From NCBI RefSeq assembly GCF_002104455.1, contig NZ_NBOC01000020.1:1-53810 (forward strand): a stretch of DNA of 53,810 nt, given 5' to 3'. The notes beneath the pieces are model-generated. The model saw only the letters and a list, made by a program, of their open reading frames with translations, ran no database searches and was not told where the DNA came from. Made by a program: the position numbers and the translations under genes. Positions within the stretch are counted from its first letter, which is position 1, and the number at the start of each line of letters is the position of its first letter. Positions 16,816-24,876 of this stretch are shown piece after piece. The DNA is from Colwellia chukchiensis. GTDB lineage: Bacteria > Pseudomonadota > Gammaproteobacteria > Enterobacterales > Alteromonadaceae.

Positions 16816-17497
16816 TTTATCTCTCCTATTCACCATTATTATAATCATAGCTCAAAACAAACTGATTAAAATAGGTTAGGTTGAATCACGCCAAAACAAT
16901 CTTCAGATAACCCCATTGAAAAACAGCAAGCCCCGCGAGTGCGAGGCTTTGGATTCTAAACTTAGAAAAGAAAAATGAGAATAACTCTCAAGCGCCTCCG
17001 ATCCCTCTTATTTCTATGATGTTGGAACATTTCTTTTCTGATGGTTTAGAGCAACTCATATGACTTGTTTGTTAGAATTAAGGATAACCTAACAAGCATA
17101 AAAAATTGCTTTGAGATTAAGTTTGAAGGTCTTAGATGGAACCGTCTAAGCCACCAAGCAAACAAATTTTCTTATGAATCTATTAGCTCAAATAATCAAA
17201 GATAAAGATAACTGTATCAATAATATTTTCCCAGCTAATCATGAATGATTTTGCAAAGCTTATATTAAAAACAGTCAGCCCTATTTTCACGTCTAATCCG
17301 AATAAATTCAGCTTAATACTTAGTTGAAAATGTTTTTTCATTTTGATGCACCCTAAATAATGAATTTAGGTCAATGTATCAAGGTGAAAATATCCTTCAG
17401 AAAAACATACATGTGAATAACTAGATTATAAATATACAAACTCCAGCCTATTATTTTCTGAAGTGATTTATATTTTAAGTTACGTTCTTAGGTTTTA
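16816..17497. other. Gene-poor stretch with hairpins
   Basis: No supported gene. It includes the second copy of the GC-rich dyad (16928-16962), a 6-bp hairpin at about 17130-17149 and a 7-bp hairpin CCTAAAT/ATTTAGG at about 17351-17369. Frames of fewer than 25 codons without ribosome sites are not counted. Confidence 0.5.
16928..16962. repeat. GC-rich dyad repeat, second copy
   Basis: Arms AAGCC and GGCTT with an inner CGC/GCG form a terminator-like hairpin, followed by TTGGATTCTAAACT. It matches the dyad near 16152-16186 at nearly every base. Confidence 0.5.
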
Positions 17498-17692
17498 TTG
17501 AACTTTGAGCAGAAAATAGCATTGATGTTGGCACTACATGCTGGTTTAACTAGGCAACATCTCCGGTCTGAAAATCTAGTGGCGCTGCACCAAAATGCCC
17601 ACTCCGCTGTTGGCACTTGGCCAGTTATACCAGAATACGCTGCCCAGCCTGCTGGTAAATATGCCTATATAATTGAATTACAAAATAATTAA
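17498..17692 (+). CDS. Short frame of unknown function, possibly a gene remnant
   Basis: A frame of 64 codons opening at a TTG without a good ribosome site. Its residues (WPVIPEYAAQPAGKY near the end) look protein-like and richer in GC than the flanks, which suggests the C-terminal remainder of a larger gene. No family is recognised. Its stop overlaps the stop of the DUF2971 gene on the other strand. Confidence 0.3.
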   Translation: MNFEQKIALMLALHAGLTRQHLRSENLVALHQNAHSAVGTWPVIPEYAAQPAGKYAYIIELQNN

Positions 17693-18327
17693 ACTTGTAG
17701 TAATTTCATTTCAAATTTATTCTCATCTGGAAATGCTTTATAAACATTAACGTCATTGTCGCGGATGTAGGGTATTAATTCTTTATTGGTTATATCAGAC
17801 TTATAGCCAATAGCTACTTCTTTAAGTTCTATCTCATGATTAAAATTTAAGTAAAAATTTCCATCGGCATCTGACTCTTTTTTAGGGACTAAAGCCCTGT
17901 ATTCCTCTTCATATTGCCAGTGCTTATATTTAGTAATAAACGCTTTCATTATATCTTTTTCTTTTGGCCTTAAAGGAAACTTAATGCGATTACTAAAGTA
18001 CCTGACTTTCTTTAAAGCTGATGTAATGACATCAAACCCTAAACATATACCTTTGTGGGATTCTGCATAATGTGACCATTGTACTGGATTAGTATTATTA
18101 GCTGAGAAACTAATTGTTCCGAATTTTGGAGCAAGCTGATTAATAGTATTGTTCCACGCACCTAGATCAACTTCATTACGATGTTTAAAAACATGAAAGT
18201 CAAAAGGGTCATTCAAATTTCTTATATCTGACAGCTTTAACCTTTTCCCTTGTAGAATTAACTTAGCAATTTCACAAGTCGTAAAATGGTAAACTCTCAT
18301 TGTTTTTTTATTATCGTTATGTTGCAT
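17689..18327 (-). CDS. DUF2971 family protein
   Basis: A 212-residue soluble protein with the DUF2971 pattern: VYHFTT near the N-terminus, LNDPFDF, SFSANNTNPVQWSHYAESHKGICLGF, and KYKHWQYEEEYRAL. The family is common on mobile islands and next to defence genes; its activity is not established. The start is uncertain: ATG at 18327 or one nine codons later, both with weak ribosome sites. It is probably a lone gene. Confidence 0.8.
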   Translation of the reverse strand: MQHNDNKKTMRVYHFTTCEIAKLILQGKRLKLSDIRNLNDPFDFHVFKHRNEVDLGAWNNTINQLAPKFGTISFSANNTNPVQWSHYAESHKGICLGFDVITSALKKVRYFSNRIKFPLRPKEKDIMKAFITKYKHWQYEEEYRALVPKKESDADGNFYLNFNHEIELKEVAIGYKSDITNKELIPYIRDNDVNVYKAFPDENKFEMKLLQV

Positions 18328-18556
18328 ATCTTAATTCTGTGTTCATAAATAATTCTGTAAACTTCAGCTTAGTAAAAGTGTTTCTTCAAATGCTTCTATT
18401 AACTTATCTCTATAAGGTTTAATATCAGCTATACCATTGATTTTGCGACCTCTAGTTATTTGTATTGCATTAATAGCAGAATAATTCAATCAGCAAATTA
18501 ATTTTAAAATTTGAGCTAATATAATTATTATTACTGATAACTAAAGGCTAAATTGA

Positions 18557-18733
18557 ATGTTGAAGTCACATGGCCAACAACTCTGCTTTAATTTTCACAA
18601 AAGCACTCATGAGCTAATACCTGAAGATATCACGCTGGATGAACTGTTGAATGTTTTGAATAATCATAGCGATTCAGACCTAGCTCGAAGATATTACTTT
18701 GAGCAAATCAGTATGAAACGTAAGAAAAGGTAA
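18557..18733 (+). CDS. 58-residue small protein of unknown function
   Basis: A frame of 58 codons beginning MLKSHGQQLCFNFHK, with a helical acidic middle (PEDITLDELLNVL) and a basic end (MKRKKR). An AAGG element lies about 10 bases before the ATG. It converges on the HsdM-like gene with 14 bases between stops. No family is recognised. The compact placement and composition suggest a real gene. Confidence 0.4.
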   Translation: MLKSHGQQLCFNFHKSTHELIPEDITLDELLNVLNNHSDSDLARRYYFEQISMKRKKR

Positions 18734-18747
18734 TTCAATAACAACCT

Positions 18748-20244
18748 TTAATTCTCAGCATCTAAAAGCTTTTCAATCTTACTGTGCTTTTCATTTAGTT
18801 TTTCTAATAAATTTTTTCTAGTAATTGATAATTCGTGAAGGTTGTACTGCTGAGTCTCTTCATTGGTTAAATAGTTAAGGCTATTGATCGAATAATTGTT
18901 TTCAGCAATATCGTGATTCGAAACGGTAAAGCTGATAGGGCTATATAATGGCCTGCTCTTAAATTCCTGTGCAAGTTTATCTATATTGTCAATGGTTGAA
19001 CGATTACCACCTTCTTTTTGAAATTCCGAGGCATTAATAAACAATACGTCATTAGTGTATTTGCCTTTATTAATGACAAGCAATACCAATGGTATTGGGC
19101 AAAACGTCATTAGCTTTGAGGGTAATGTGATAACGGCATCTACCCAATTATTTTCAATTAAAAGCTTTCTCTCTTCTTTTTCTTTTCTTCTAAATAATGG
19201 ACCTTTTCCCATCACCATATACCCCTTACCATAGGGGTTTAAGCATTCAATCATATGTTTAATGTATAAATGTTCTTTATAAGTGACATGCTTTCTTTCT
19301 GACTGTTCAATAGTGGTGTCTGTAATTTTATCCACTTGCATTTTAGGTTGTAATAAACAAATGGATGTATCGTAATAATTCTTTTTAACGGTAGAATTAT
19401 TTGATAAACAGTAAGTATATGAACAATGAATATTTTTAGCTTGAGCAAGTGCAAACTTTCGCAATAAATGATGTGTTGATTGCCCCATAGATTCAATTCG
19501 AATTTCTTTGTCTGGATATTCTAGAGCAGCATATAGGCTTTGCTCTGCGGTGATTTCAAAAGGGGCGTAAATGCTGTTTGAGCTATCTAAATCAGCTATT
19601 TCAAAGATCAGGTCCATAAAATCAGATGGAATTTCTTCATACTGAAAACCTTCTTCAAATTGCATAGACACGTTGGTTGCCTGTAGGCGAGTTAATACTC
19701 TACTGTAAACTTCGATGGCATCAAAAGTTGTGAGAAAATCAACTGCATTAAGAGAGCTTATTGCTAATATTTCATCAATAGCTGATTTAATATCTCCTAC
19801 TAAAGATAGTTTTATTTCACTCAACAGTTTAAAGAAAAGTGTGTTGTCATCAGGAGCAAGAATATCAGAGAAAGTAAAACGCAACCCATTATCTATTTCG
19901 TTTTGTTCTAATTTTGTTAATGTTGCGAACATGCCTTTTGGTAAGGCTTTTCTGGATAGTTGATAGGTTGTACTTAAAAATACTTCTACAGCTTGTCTAA
20001 TACCGCTTTGTTGCTTTTCATCGATTATTGCGCTTGAAATATCATCTATCAAAGTTTCAAAAGAAAGGGGAGCAGCACTATTAATTTCTGCAAATTTAAA
20101 TACGACAGAGTCTTGAGATTTATTAATCAATCGACAAAATAATACGAACAGAAAAAAATCTCTTTTTTCAATATCACCAATGAAAGCCTTTAATTTGGTA
20201 AATTTATAGTTTTGTACAATATCAATTATGATTTTTTCTAACAT
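18748..20244 (-). CDS. Catalytically degenerate HsdM-like protein
   Basis: A 498-residue relative of type I restriction methyltransferase subunits. The C-terminal half matches HsdM closely (GKGPLFRRKEKEERKLLIE, WVDAVITLPSKLM, IPLVLLVINKGK). The two essential motifs are lost: the AdoMet-binding DPxxGSG reads YAPFEIT (about 226-232) and the catalytic NPPF reads LQPK (about 298-301). It should therefore not methylate DNA. ATG at 20244 follows the HsdS-like stop by one base, with AGGA 7 bases upstream, so the two are coupled. No hsdR gene follows. It may act as a scaffold for DNA recognition. Confidence 0.75.
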   Translation of the reverse strand: MLEKIIIDIVQNYKFTKLKAFIGDIEKRDFFLFVLFCRLINKSQDSVVFKFAEINSAAPLSFETLIDDISSAIIDEKQQSGIRQAVEVFLSTTYQLSRKALPKGMFATLTKLEQNEIDNGLRFTFSDILAPDDNTLFFKLLSEIKLSLVGDIKSAIDEILAISSLNAVDFLTTFDAIEVYSRVLTRLQATNVSMQFEEGFQYEEIPSDFMDLIFEIADLDSSNSIYAPFEITAEQSLYAALEYPDKEIRIESMGQSTHHLLRKFALAQAKNIHCSYTYCLSNNSTVKKNYYDTSICLLQPKMQVDKITDTTIEQSERKHVTYKEHLYIKHMIECLNPYGKGYMVMGKGPLFRRKEKEERKLLIENNWVDAVITLPSKLMTFCPIPLVLLVINKGKYTNDVLFINASEFQKEGGNRSTIDNIDKLAQEFKSRPLYSPISFTVSNHDIAENNYSINSLNYLTNEETQQYNLHELSITRKNLLEKLNEKHSKIEKLLDAEN

Positions 20245-20245
20245 A

Positions 20246-20860
20246 CTAATTTCCTGCCTTAATAATCTTCGTGGCAAACGCTTGAACTTGCTGCTCCCTA
20301 TTTTCAATCAAGTCTAGAAGCAATTTTTTTTCTTCTTTGGACTCATCATTAAGTGCAATTATTTTTCGTTGGTCTTCAATAGAAAGATCAGGAAAAGGTA
20401 AGTTTGATAAAGTTTTCTTATTTAATGTGCTGCTGTACGAACCGCCAGCGTTTACATACAGCCATTTCTGGCTTTCTTTTGAATTTAGAATATATTCAAT
20501 AAACTCCGGCATTATTTTTTGACTATTGGGGGATCTTAAAATCAAAAAATGATTCGTTGCGATTGCTTTATAAGGAACTTCTTTTAAAAGGAATGCTTTT
20601 TTTTCCACCCCTTTTAGTGCAATTAAAACATCATCTTTTTTAAGAAAGTCTGTTGGTTTGCTATTTACTACGTTTACTCTCGCAATTTTTGATAAATCTA
20701 GATACGAACCACGTTCATTTTTAACAATATCTCTTAATTGAATAATAAAATGCTCTCTCTTTTTTGCCTTTTTTGCAACTTCAACTAACTTTTTCACACC
20801 CTCGCGAAAAAACTTGCCGTTTAGTGTAATTATCTGAATATTTTTGACAGTACTTTTCAT
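20246..20860 (-). CDS. Half-size HsdS-like DNA recognition subunit
   Basis: A protein of about 204 residues with one HsdS-type target recognition domain (LRDIVKNERGSYLDL, KKDDVLIALKG, YKAIATNHFLILR, GGSYSSTLNKKTLSNLPFPDLSIEDQRKI) and one C-terminal helix. Classical HsdS has two such halves in 400 or more residues, so it should dimerise to read a symmetric split site. The start is unclear: ATG at 20860 is chosen, but no ribosome site precedes it and the frame is open up to 20914. It is the first gene of a pair with the dead HsdM. Confidence 0.7.
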   Translation of the reverse strand: MKSTVKNIQIITLNGKFFREGVKKLVEVAKKAKKREHFIIQLRDIVKNERGSYLDLSKIARVNVVNSKPTDFLKKDDVLIALKGVEKKAFLLKEVPYKAIATNHFLILRSPNSQKIMPEFIEYILNSKESQKWLYVNAGGSYSSTLNKKTLSNLPFPDLSIEDQRKIIALNDESKEEKKLLLDLIENREQQVQAFATKIIKAGN

Positions 20861-21375
20861 AAGGAGTCTGGAGTGTTTTTTTACAACCTTATCGCAACGC
20901 GTGGTGCGTTTCAAGTTTTCAGGTGTTGACGTAGTGTTTTTACCCCCCTAAACTTTGCTTCATCTACATGGCTACTGACGCGGAGGATATTTAATTGTTA
21001 ATCAAAAAACATTGTTTCGATAAAGCAAAACGAAGAATTTGTTTTAACTTAAAACACAATAAAATTAATAAGCGTCATAGTTCAAGGTTAATACAATCAA
21101 TTACATTTAAGTTTTCACGTATTTTGATGTCTCCAAAGATATTGTCATTTATTGATAATACCGAACTACCGACAAGGCTTAGATTCTAGCCGAACAGCGT
21201 GCTTAGTTAACAGCTTCTTTAATTTTTAAAGAAAGAATTTAGATGAAAAACACTTTTTATCTACGGACTTTTGCACGCTTTTTTTAAGAAAATTTACATA
21301 ACTGTACAGAAAAATTTAGCGAGAAATCCGCTTAGGGGATTCTTGTGCTCAAAATTCACAAATGAGGTAATAAAA
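20861..21375. other. Divergent region between hsdS-like and tnsA
   Basis: No firm gene. A basic 64-codon frame opening at a TTG (20995-21189) has a GGAGGA element nearby but looks random. Several AT-rich hairpins are present. A TGTCATTTATTGATAAT at 21147 loosely resembles the transposon end motif, so a nested end here cannot be excluded. It must hold the tns promoter. Confidence 0.4.
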
Positions 21376-22002
21376 ATGGCACAACGAGTAATGCATAACT
21401 GGCGCTCGGACAGACAGATTCGCCTGAGTAAATCATACAAAGATGGCGGGGAGTACAAATGGGGAGAGTCCCATCTGGAGTCAATGGCTCAACGAAACTT
21501 TGAATACGACTTGGATGTCTTGAGCTATAAGACCCAGCCCAAAGAGTATCGCTATATAGATGATAAAGGCGTTACTCGTTTTTATACCCCTGATACTGAA
21601 GTTGACACAACTAAGGGGCCAAAAAACGTAGAAACGAAACCTGCAATTTTCACAAAAGGTAAGCGTGCAGTTGAGCGTTTTAATCATCTGCGCCTTTGTT
21701 TTTCAGAAGCAGGTAAAGCACCTCTTTCCTACATCACTGATGAGGATGTATATCAGGGAGAACAAGTAGCTAATTTACAGAAAATACATCACTACCATCG
21801 TTTAAGTATTGATCACATTTGTATGGATGGCGTGATATGCGCTGTCGGTACAAACCCAACTTTTGGTGAACTCAGTCAACACATGAAATCACTTGGTTAC
21901 CCCAAAAAACAGACTCTGGCTCTACTAGGGCATCAAAAATTTATTTTTGATTATAAAGAGTCACTGACAGAAAAAACCCAACTTACATTAGGAGTACATT
22001 AA
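21376..22002 (+). CDS. tnsA: TnsA-like transposition endonuclease
   Basis: A 208-residue protein of the TnsA family, which cuts the 5' strands at the ends of Tn7-like elements so that they move by cut-and-paste. The restriction-like active site is visible: GESHLES (Glu31/Glu35), YTPDTEV (Asp73) and VETK (Glu86, Lys88). ATG at 21376 is chosen over the longer frame because GAGG lies about 8 bases upstream and the family usually starts here. tnsB follows after 2 bases. Confidence 0.9.
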   Translation: MAQRVMHNWRSDRQIRLSKSYKDGGEYKWGESHLESMAQRNFEYDLDVLSYKTQPKEYRYIDDKGVTRFYTPDTEVDTTKGPKNVETKPAIFTKGKRAVERFNHLRLCFSEAGKAPLSYITDEDVYQGEQVANLQKIHHYHRLSIDHICMDGVICAVGTNPTFGELSQHMKSLGYPKKQTLALLGHQKFIFDYKESLTEKTQLTLGVH

Positions 22003-22004
22003 TT

Positions 22005-23891
22005 ATGAATACTGCAATCTCACTTACTAGCGACCAATCAATTAACCTTAGCAATGGTCAGTCAATTAAACTTGCTGGCCGCCACGGTATTGTTCAATTT
22101 GCCAACCAAGAAGTCACTTTGGTTAAATTTGCTAACGGTGAACATCGACACTACCCAACGTTAGAGTTAAAAGCCGCAGCCAATGAGAAAAAACTTCATT
22201 TGATGGCTGCACCCGTTCACTTACGTTGCGTGGTTAGCTTAACCAAAAAACAGCAAAAAGAGCATGATAGACGCTTAGCTTACTGTGAAGCATTTGACCA
22301 AGTTGAAAATCCTTGTACCGCGGGAGTTCCAGAGAGAGTCGTTGATTCTGTATTTAAAAAAATACAAAAACAGCACCCCAAAAAACCTGCATGGAAAACA
22401 GTGCATGCTTGGTTTTCACGTTATTTAATCGATGGCAAAGATATGCGCCTTCAGGTGGCGTTAAAAGAAGATCAAGGCTTTCGCGTTGTAGATGAAGTTC
22501 AAGAAGTGATGGATAAAGTTATCAAAAAACATTATCTGAAAACGAGTCGCCCAACGGTGGTGTTTGCTTACAAACAGCTTCAGATAGCGTTTGCAAAAGG
22601 TAAGCGAGAATTGGAAGGTTTTTCTATTCCGTCACTTTCAACCTTTAGACGCTACATCAAAGGCTTGTCTAAATATGAAGTGGACTTAGCTCGTTATGGT
22701 AAGAAGTATGCTGAAAATGAGAATCGTGCTGCACTTAAAGTCTATAAGACTTCATTCCCTCTTGAACGCATTGAGTGTGATGCTTGTGAAATAAATATTG
22801 GCTTACTTAATGAAGACGGTACATACGCTGGCAAAGTCACAATTTTTCTTGTTATGGATGTCTTTAGTCGTGCAATTTTAGGGTATGCAGTACAAGTAGG
22901 TCATACAAAAGAATCTGCCGCGGCTGTTATTCATTCACTAGCTCACTCTATGCGCCTTAAAGACGATCCAGAGAAAAATCCCATGTCAGGTATTGGTCTT
23001 TGCTATGTATTTGATAATGGTGCGGGTTATCGAGCTGAGATGACTGCAAAGTTTCTTAACGCTATAGGTTCAGATATCGTGAGATGTCGTTCTAGAAGAG
23101 CCGACGAAAAGCCCCATGTGGAGCGGGCTATAGGCACTATGCGCCAAGCTTTTTTCAAAAATTTAGATGGCTATCTTGGTAAGAAAAGTGAAGTGAAAGT
23201 TACAGAACAAACATTGAAGCAAGCTGCAAAACTCAGTGTTAGTGAATTTATGCTGATGTTCGAAGACTATATTCAAAATGTTTATCACCACACAGGTAAT
23301 CGCGGCATCAATGGATTTACACCCTATGAAATGTGGAATAACCATATTGATGAAGAAGAAGTTATCACGCTAGCTGATTTCGATGACCGATTAATGCTTC
23401 GCGGTAATGCAAAAACATTAACTTGTTCAGTTTCTGGTGGTATAGCCCATAGAGGTCAACGCTTTCATAGTCATGAGCTAAAAGAAATTATCACTCGTAA
23501 ATTAAAAAACTCTGGCAGCCGTTCATGCAAAATGGAGGTGTTAATTGATGACTTTGATGCTTCTGCAATTACGGTAATCAGTGATGGGATCATGATTGAA
23601 GTTCCTAATGTTGATGATGTAAAACGCGACCAAGGATTTAGTTTTTTGAAATCACAAACTAAACAAATTGATAGTGCTAATGCACCCGTCCCGATGTCAG
23701 CAAGACAAGCTCAGGCTCAAAACCGTGTTCGTCGTATCAACGGCACTCATGTTGAATCTGACACCTTAATTCAAGATTCAGAAATTATTGAAAATACCAC
23801 TAAAGAACTAGAGGAAGACCATGCAGCAACTAGCACTATTACCGAAACAGAACGAAATGCAACAGATGGATTTGGAGTTGATGATGAATAA
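22005..23891 (+). CDS. tnsB: TnsB-like DDE transposase
   Basis: A 628-residue transposase of the rve/DDE fold. The catalytic residues are Asp259 (IECDACEI), Asp337 (VFDNGAGY) and Glu373 (KPHVERA), with FLVMDVFSRAILGY between them. N-terminal helical DNA-binding domains (about 80-220) should bind the repeated sites at the transposon ends. It cuts the 3' ends and joins them to target DNA. It overlaps tnsC by 71 bases. Confidence 0.92.
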   Translation: MNTAISLTSDQSINLSNGQSIKLAGRHGIVQFANQEVTLVKFANGEHRHYPTLELKAAANEKKLHLMAAPVHLRCVVSLTKKQQKEHDRRLAYCEAFDQVENPCTAGVPERVVDSVFKKIQKQHPKKPAWKTVHAWFSRYLIDGKDMRLQVALKEDQGFRVVDEVQEVMDKVIKKHYLKTSRPTVVFAYKQLQIAFAKGKRELEGFSIPSLSTFRRYIKGLSKYEVDLARYGKKYAENENRAALKVYKTSFPLERIECDACEINIGLLNEDGTYAGKVTIFLVMDVFSRAILGYAVQVGHTKESAAAVIHSLAHSMRLKDDPEKNPMSGIGLCYVFDNGAGYRAEMTAKFLNAIGSDIVRCRSRRADEKPHVERAIGTMRQAFFKNLDGYLGKKSEVKVTEQTLKQAAKLSVSEFMLMFEDYIQNVYHHTGNRGINGFTPYEMWNNHIDEEEVITLADFDDRLMLRGNAKTLTCSVSGGIAHRGQRFHSHELKEIITRKLKNSGSRSCKMEVLIDDFDASAITVISDGIMIEVPNVDDVKRDQGFSFLKSQTKQIDSANAPVPMSARQAQAQNRVRRINGTHVESDTLIQDSEIIENTTKELEEDHAATSTITETERNATDGFGVDDE

Positions 23892-24876
23892 GGAGACTAT
23901 CGATATGACTAAATTACAGGCGGCAAATGATTGTGAACTACTTGATGATTCCTTGGTGTTTTTAGAGCGAAAAATTAAAACGCCAGACATTACTATTATC
24001 AAGCAGAAGTTTGACCGCTGCCGGGCAACTCGTGGTACTAAATGTGTTCAATCAATGTCATTTATTGGTGAATCTGGGAGCGGTAAGTCGTGGTTATCAG
24101 AGCAATATGTTGAAGAATCCCCGCGATATATTGAAGATGGTCAGAAAATTGTTCCTGTGCTCTATGCAAGTTTGCCCGAAAAGGCTACGTCGAAAGTGAT
24201 GGTATCTCGATTGTTAAGAAACCTAACTGAGCTAAAGACTATTTCAGGAACCGAGGAGAATATACAAGGTAGATTGGTATCGCGATTAATCGCAGCGAAA
24301 ACTGAACTGATTATTATTGATGAAACTCAACACTTAACACGAGAGTCCTCAAGTATATCAATTCAACATGCGGCTGACGCAATTAAAACCATCATGACTG
24401 ATACTAGAATTCCAGTAGTGTGTGTAGGTATGGAAAGCAGTAAGTCATTGTTGACAGGAAAAACTCGATTCAAACATGAAAGACAACTGTTTCGTCGAAA
24501 TCGTCGCCTCCATGTTCTAGCGCCGTATGAAGTAGGTACTGAACACTGGAAATCTCTCGTTAAGCAGTATCAAGTAATTCTTGAGTGTGAGGTTAACCTA
24601 ACATCAGAAGGTATGCTTAAGCGCCTTTTTGCAGCAACAGGAGGTTTGTTTGGTTTTTTAACGCCATTATTCATGGAAGCCATAGAAATTGCTGGTAGCA
24701 CGAAGGCAATCACACAGGAGGTTCTAGCAAAAGCTTATGTCGAGTTTCAGCCAGAAGATACTGAACTATTGTTTAATCCTTTTTCTGCAACATTAGCCCA
24801 AGTTGAAGTTGGCCTCACAAAGCTACTACTAAAGGGCAAAGGAAAGTCCAAAAATAAAGGCAAGGAGAAAGCATAG
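23821..24876 (+). CDS. tnsC: TnsC-like AAA+ ATPase
   Basis: A 351-residue ATPase that links the target-selection protein to the transposase. Walker A is GESGSGKS (83-90) and Walker B is ELIIIDETQH (Asp167, Glu168), followed by the sensor region RIPVVCVGME. The C-terminal 15 residues are almost all Lys and Gly. Three starts have ribosome-like sites (23821, 23881, 23905); the first is used because GAGGAAG lies close upstream. Its stop overlaps the GTG start of tniQ. Confidence 0.9.
   Translation: MQQLALLPKQNEMQQMDLELMMNKETIDMTKLQAANDCELLDDSLVFLERKIKTPDITIIKQKFDRCRATRGTKCVQSMSFIGESGSGKSWLSEQYVEESPRYIEDGQKIVPVLYASLPEKATSKVMVSRLLRNLTELKTISGTEENIQGRLVSRLIAAKTELIIIDETQHLTRESSSISIQHAADAIKTIMTDTRIPVVCVGMESSKSLLTGKTRFKHERQLFRRNRRLHVLAPYEVGTEHWKSLVKQYQVILECEVNLTSEGMLKRLFAATGGLFGFLTPLFMEAIEIAGSTKAITQEVLAKAYVEFQPEDTELLFNPFSATLAQVEVGLTKLLLKGKGKSKNKGKEKA

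Noticed and set aside
16096-16962. Integron attC sites
   Set aside because: The GC-rich dyads lack the paired core sites of attC and no integron integrase is present; the small recombinase at 27739 lacks the integron-specific insert.
18748-20860. Functional type I restriction-modification system
   Set aside because: Both methyltransferase motifs are lost, HsdS is half-size and there is no HsdR with a helicase; the large NTPase at 12436 lacks helicase motifs.
20995-21189. Basic 64-codon frame with a GGAGGA-like element before tnsA
   Set aside because: It opens at a TTG and has an AT-driven Lys/Ile/Asn composition; it lies where the tns promoter and possible TnsB sites should be.
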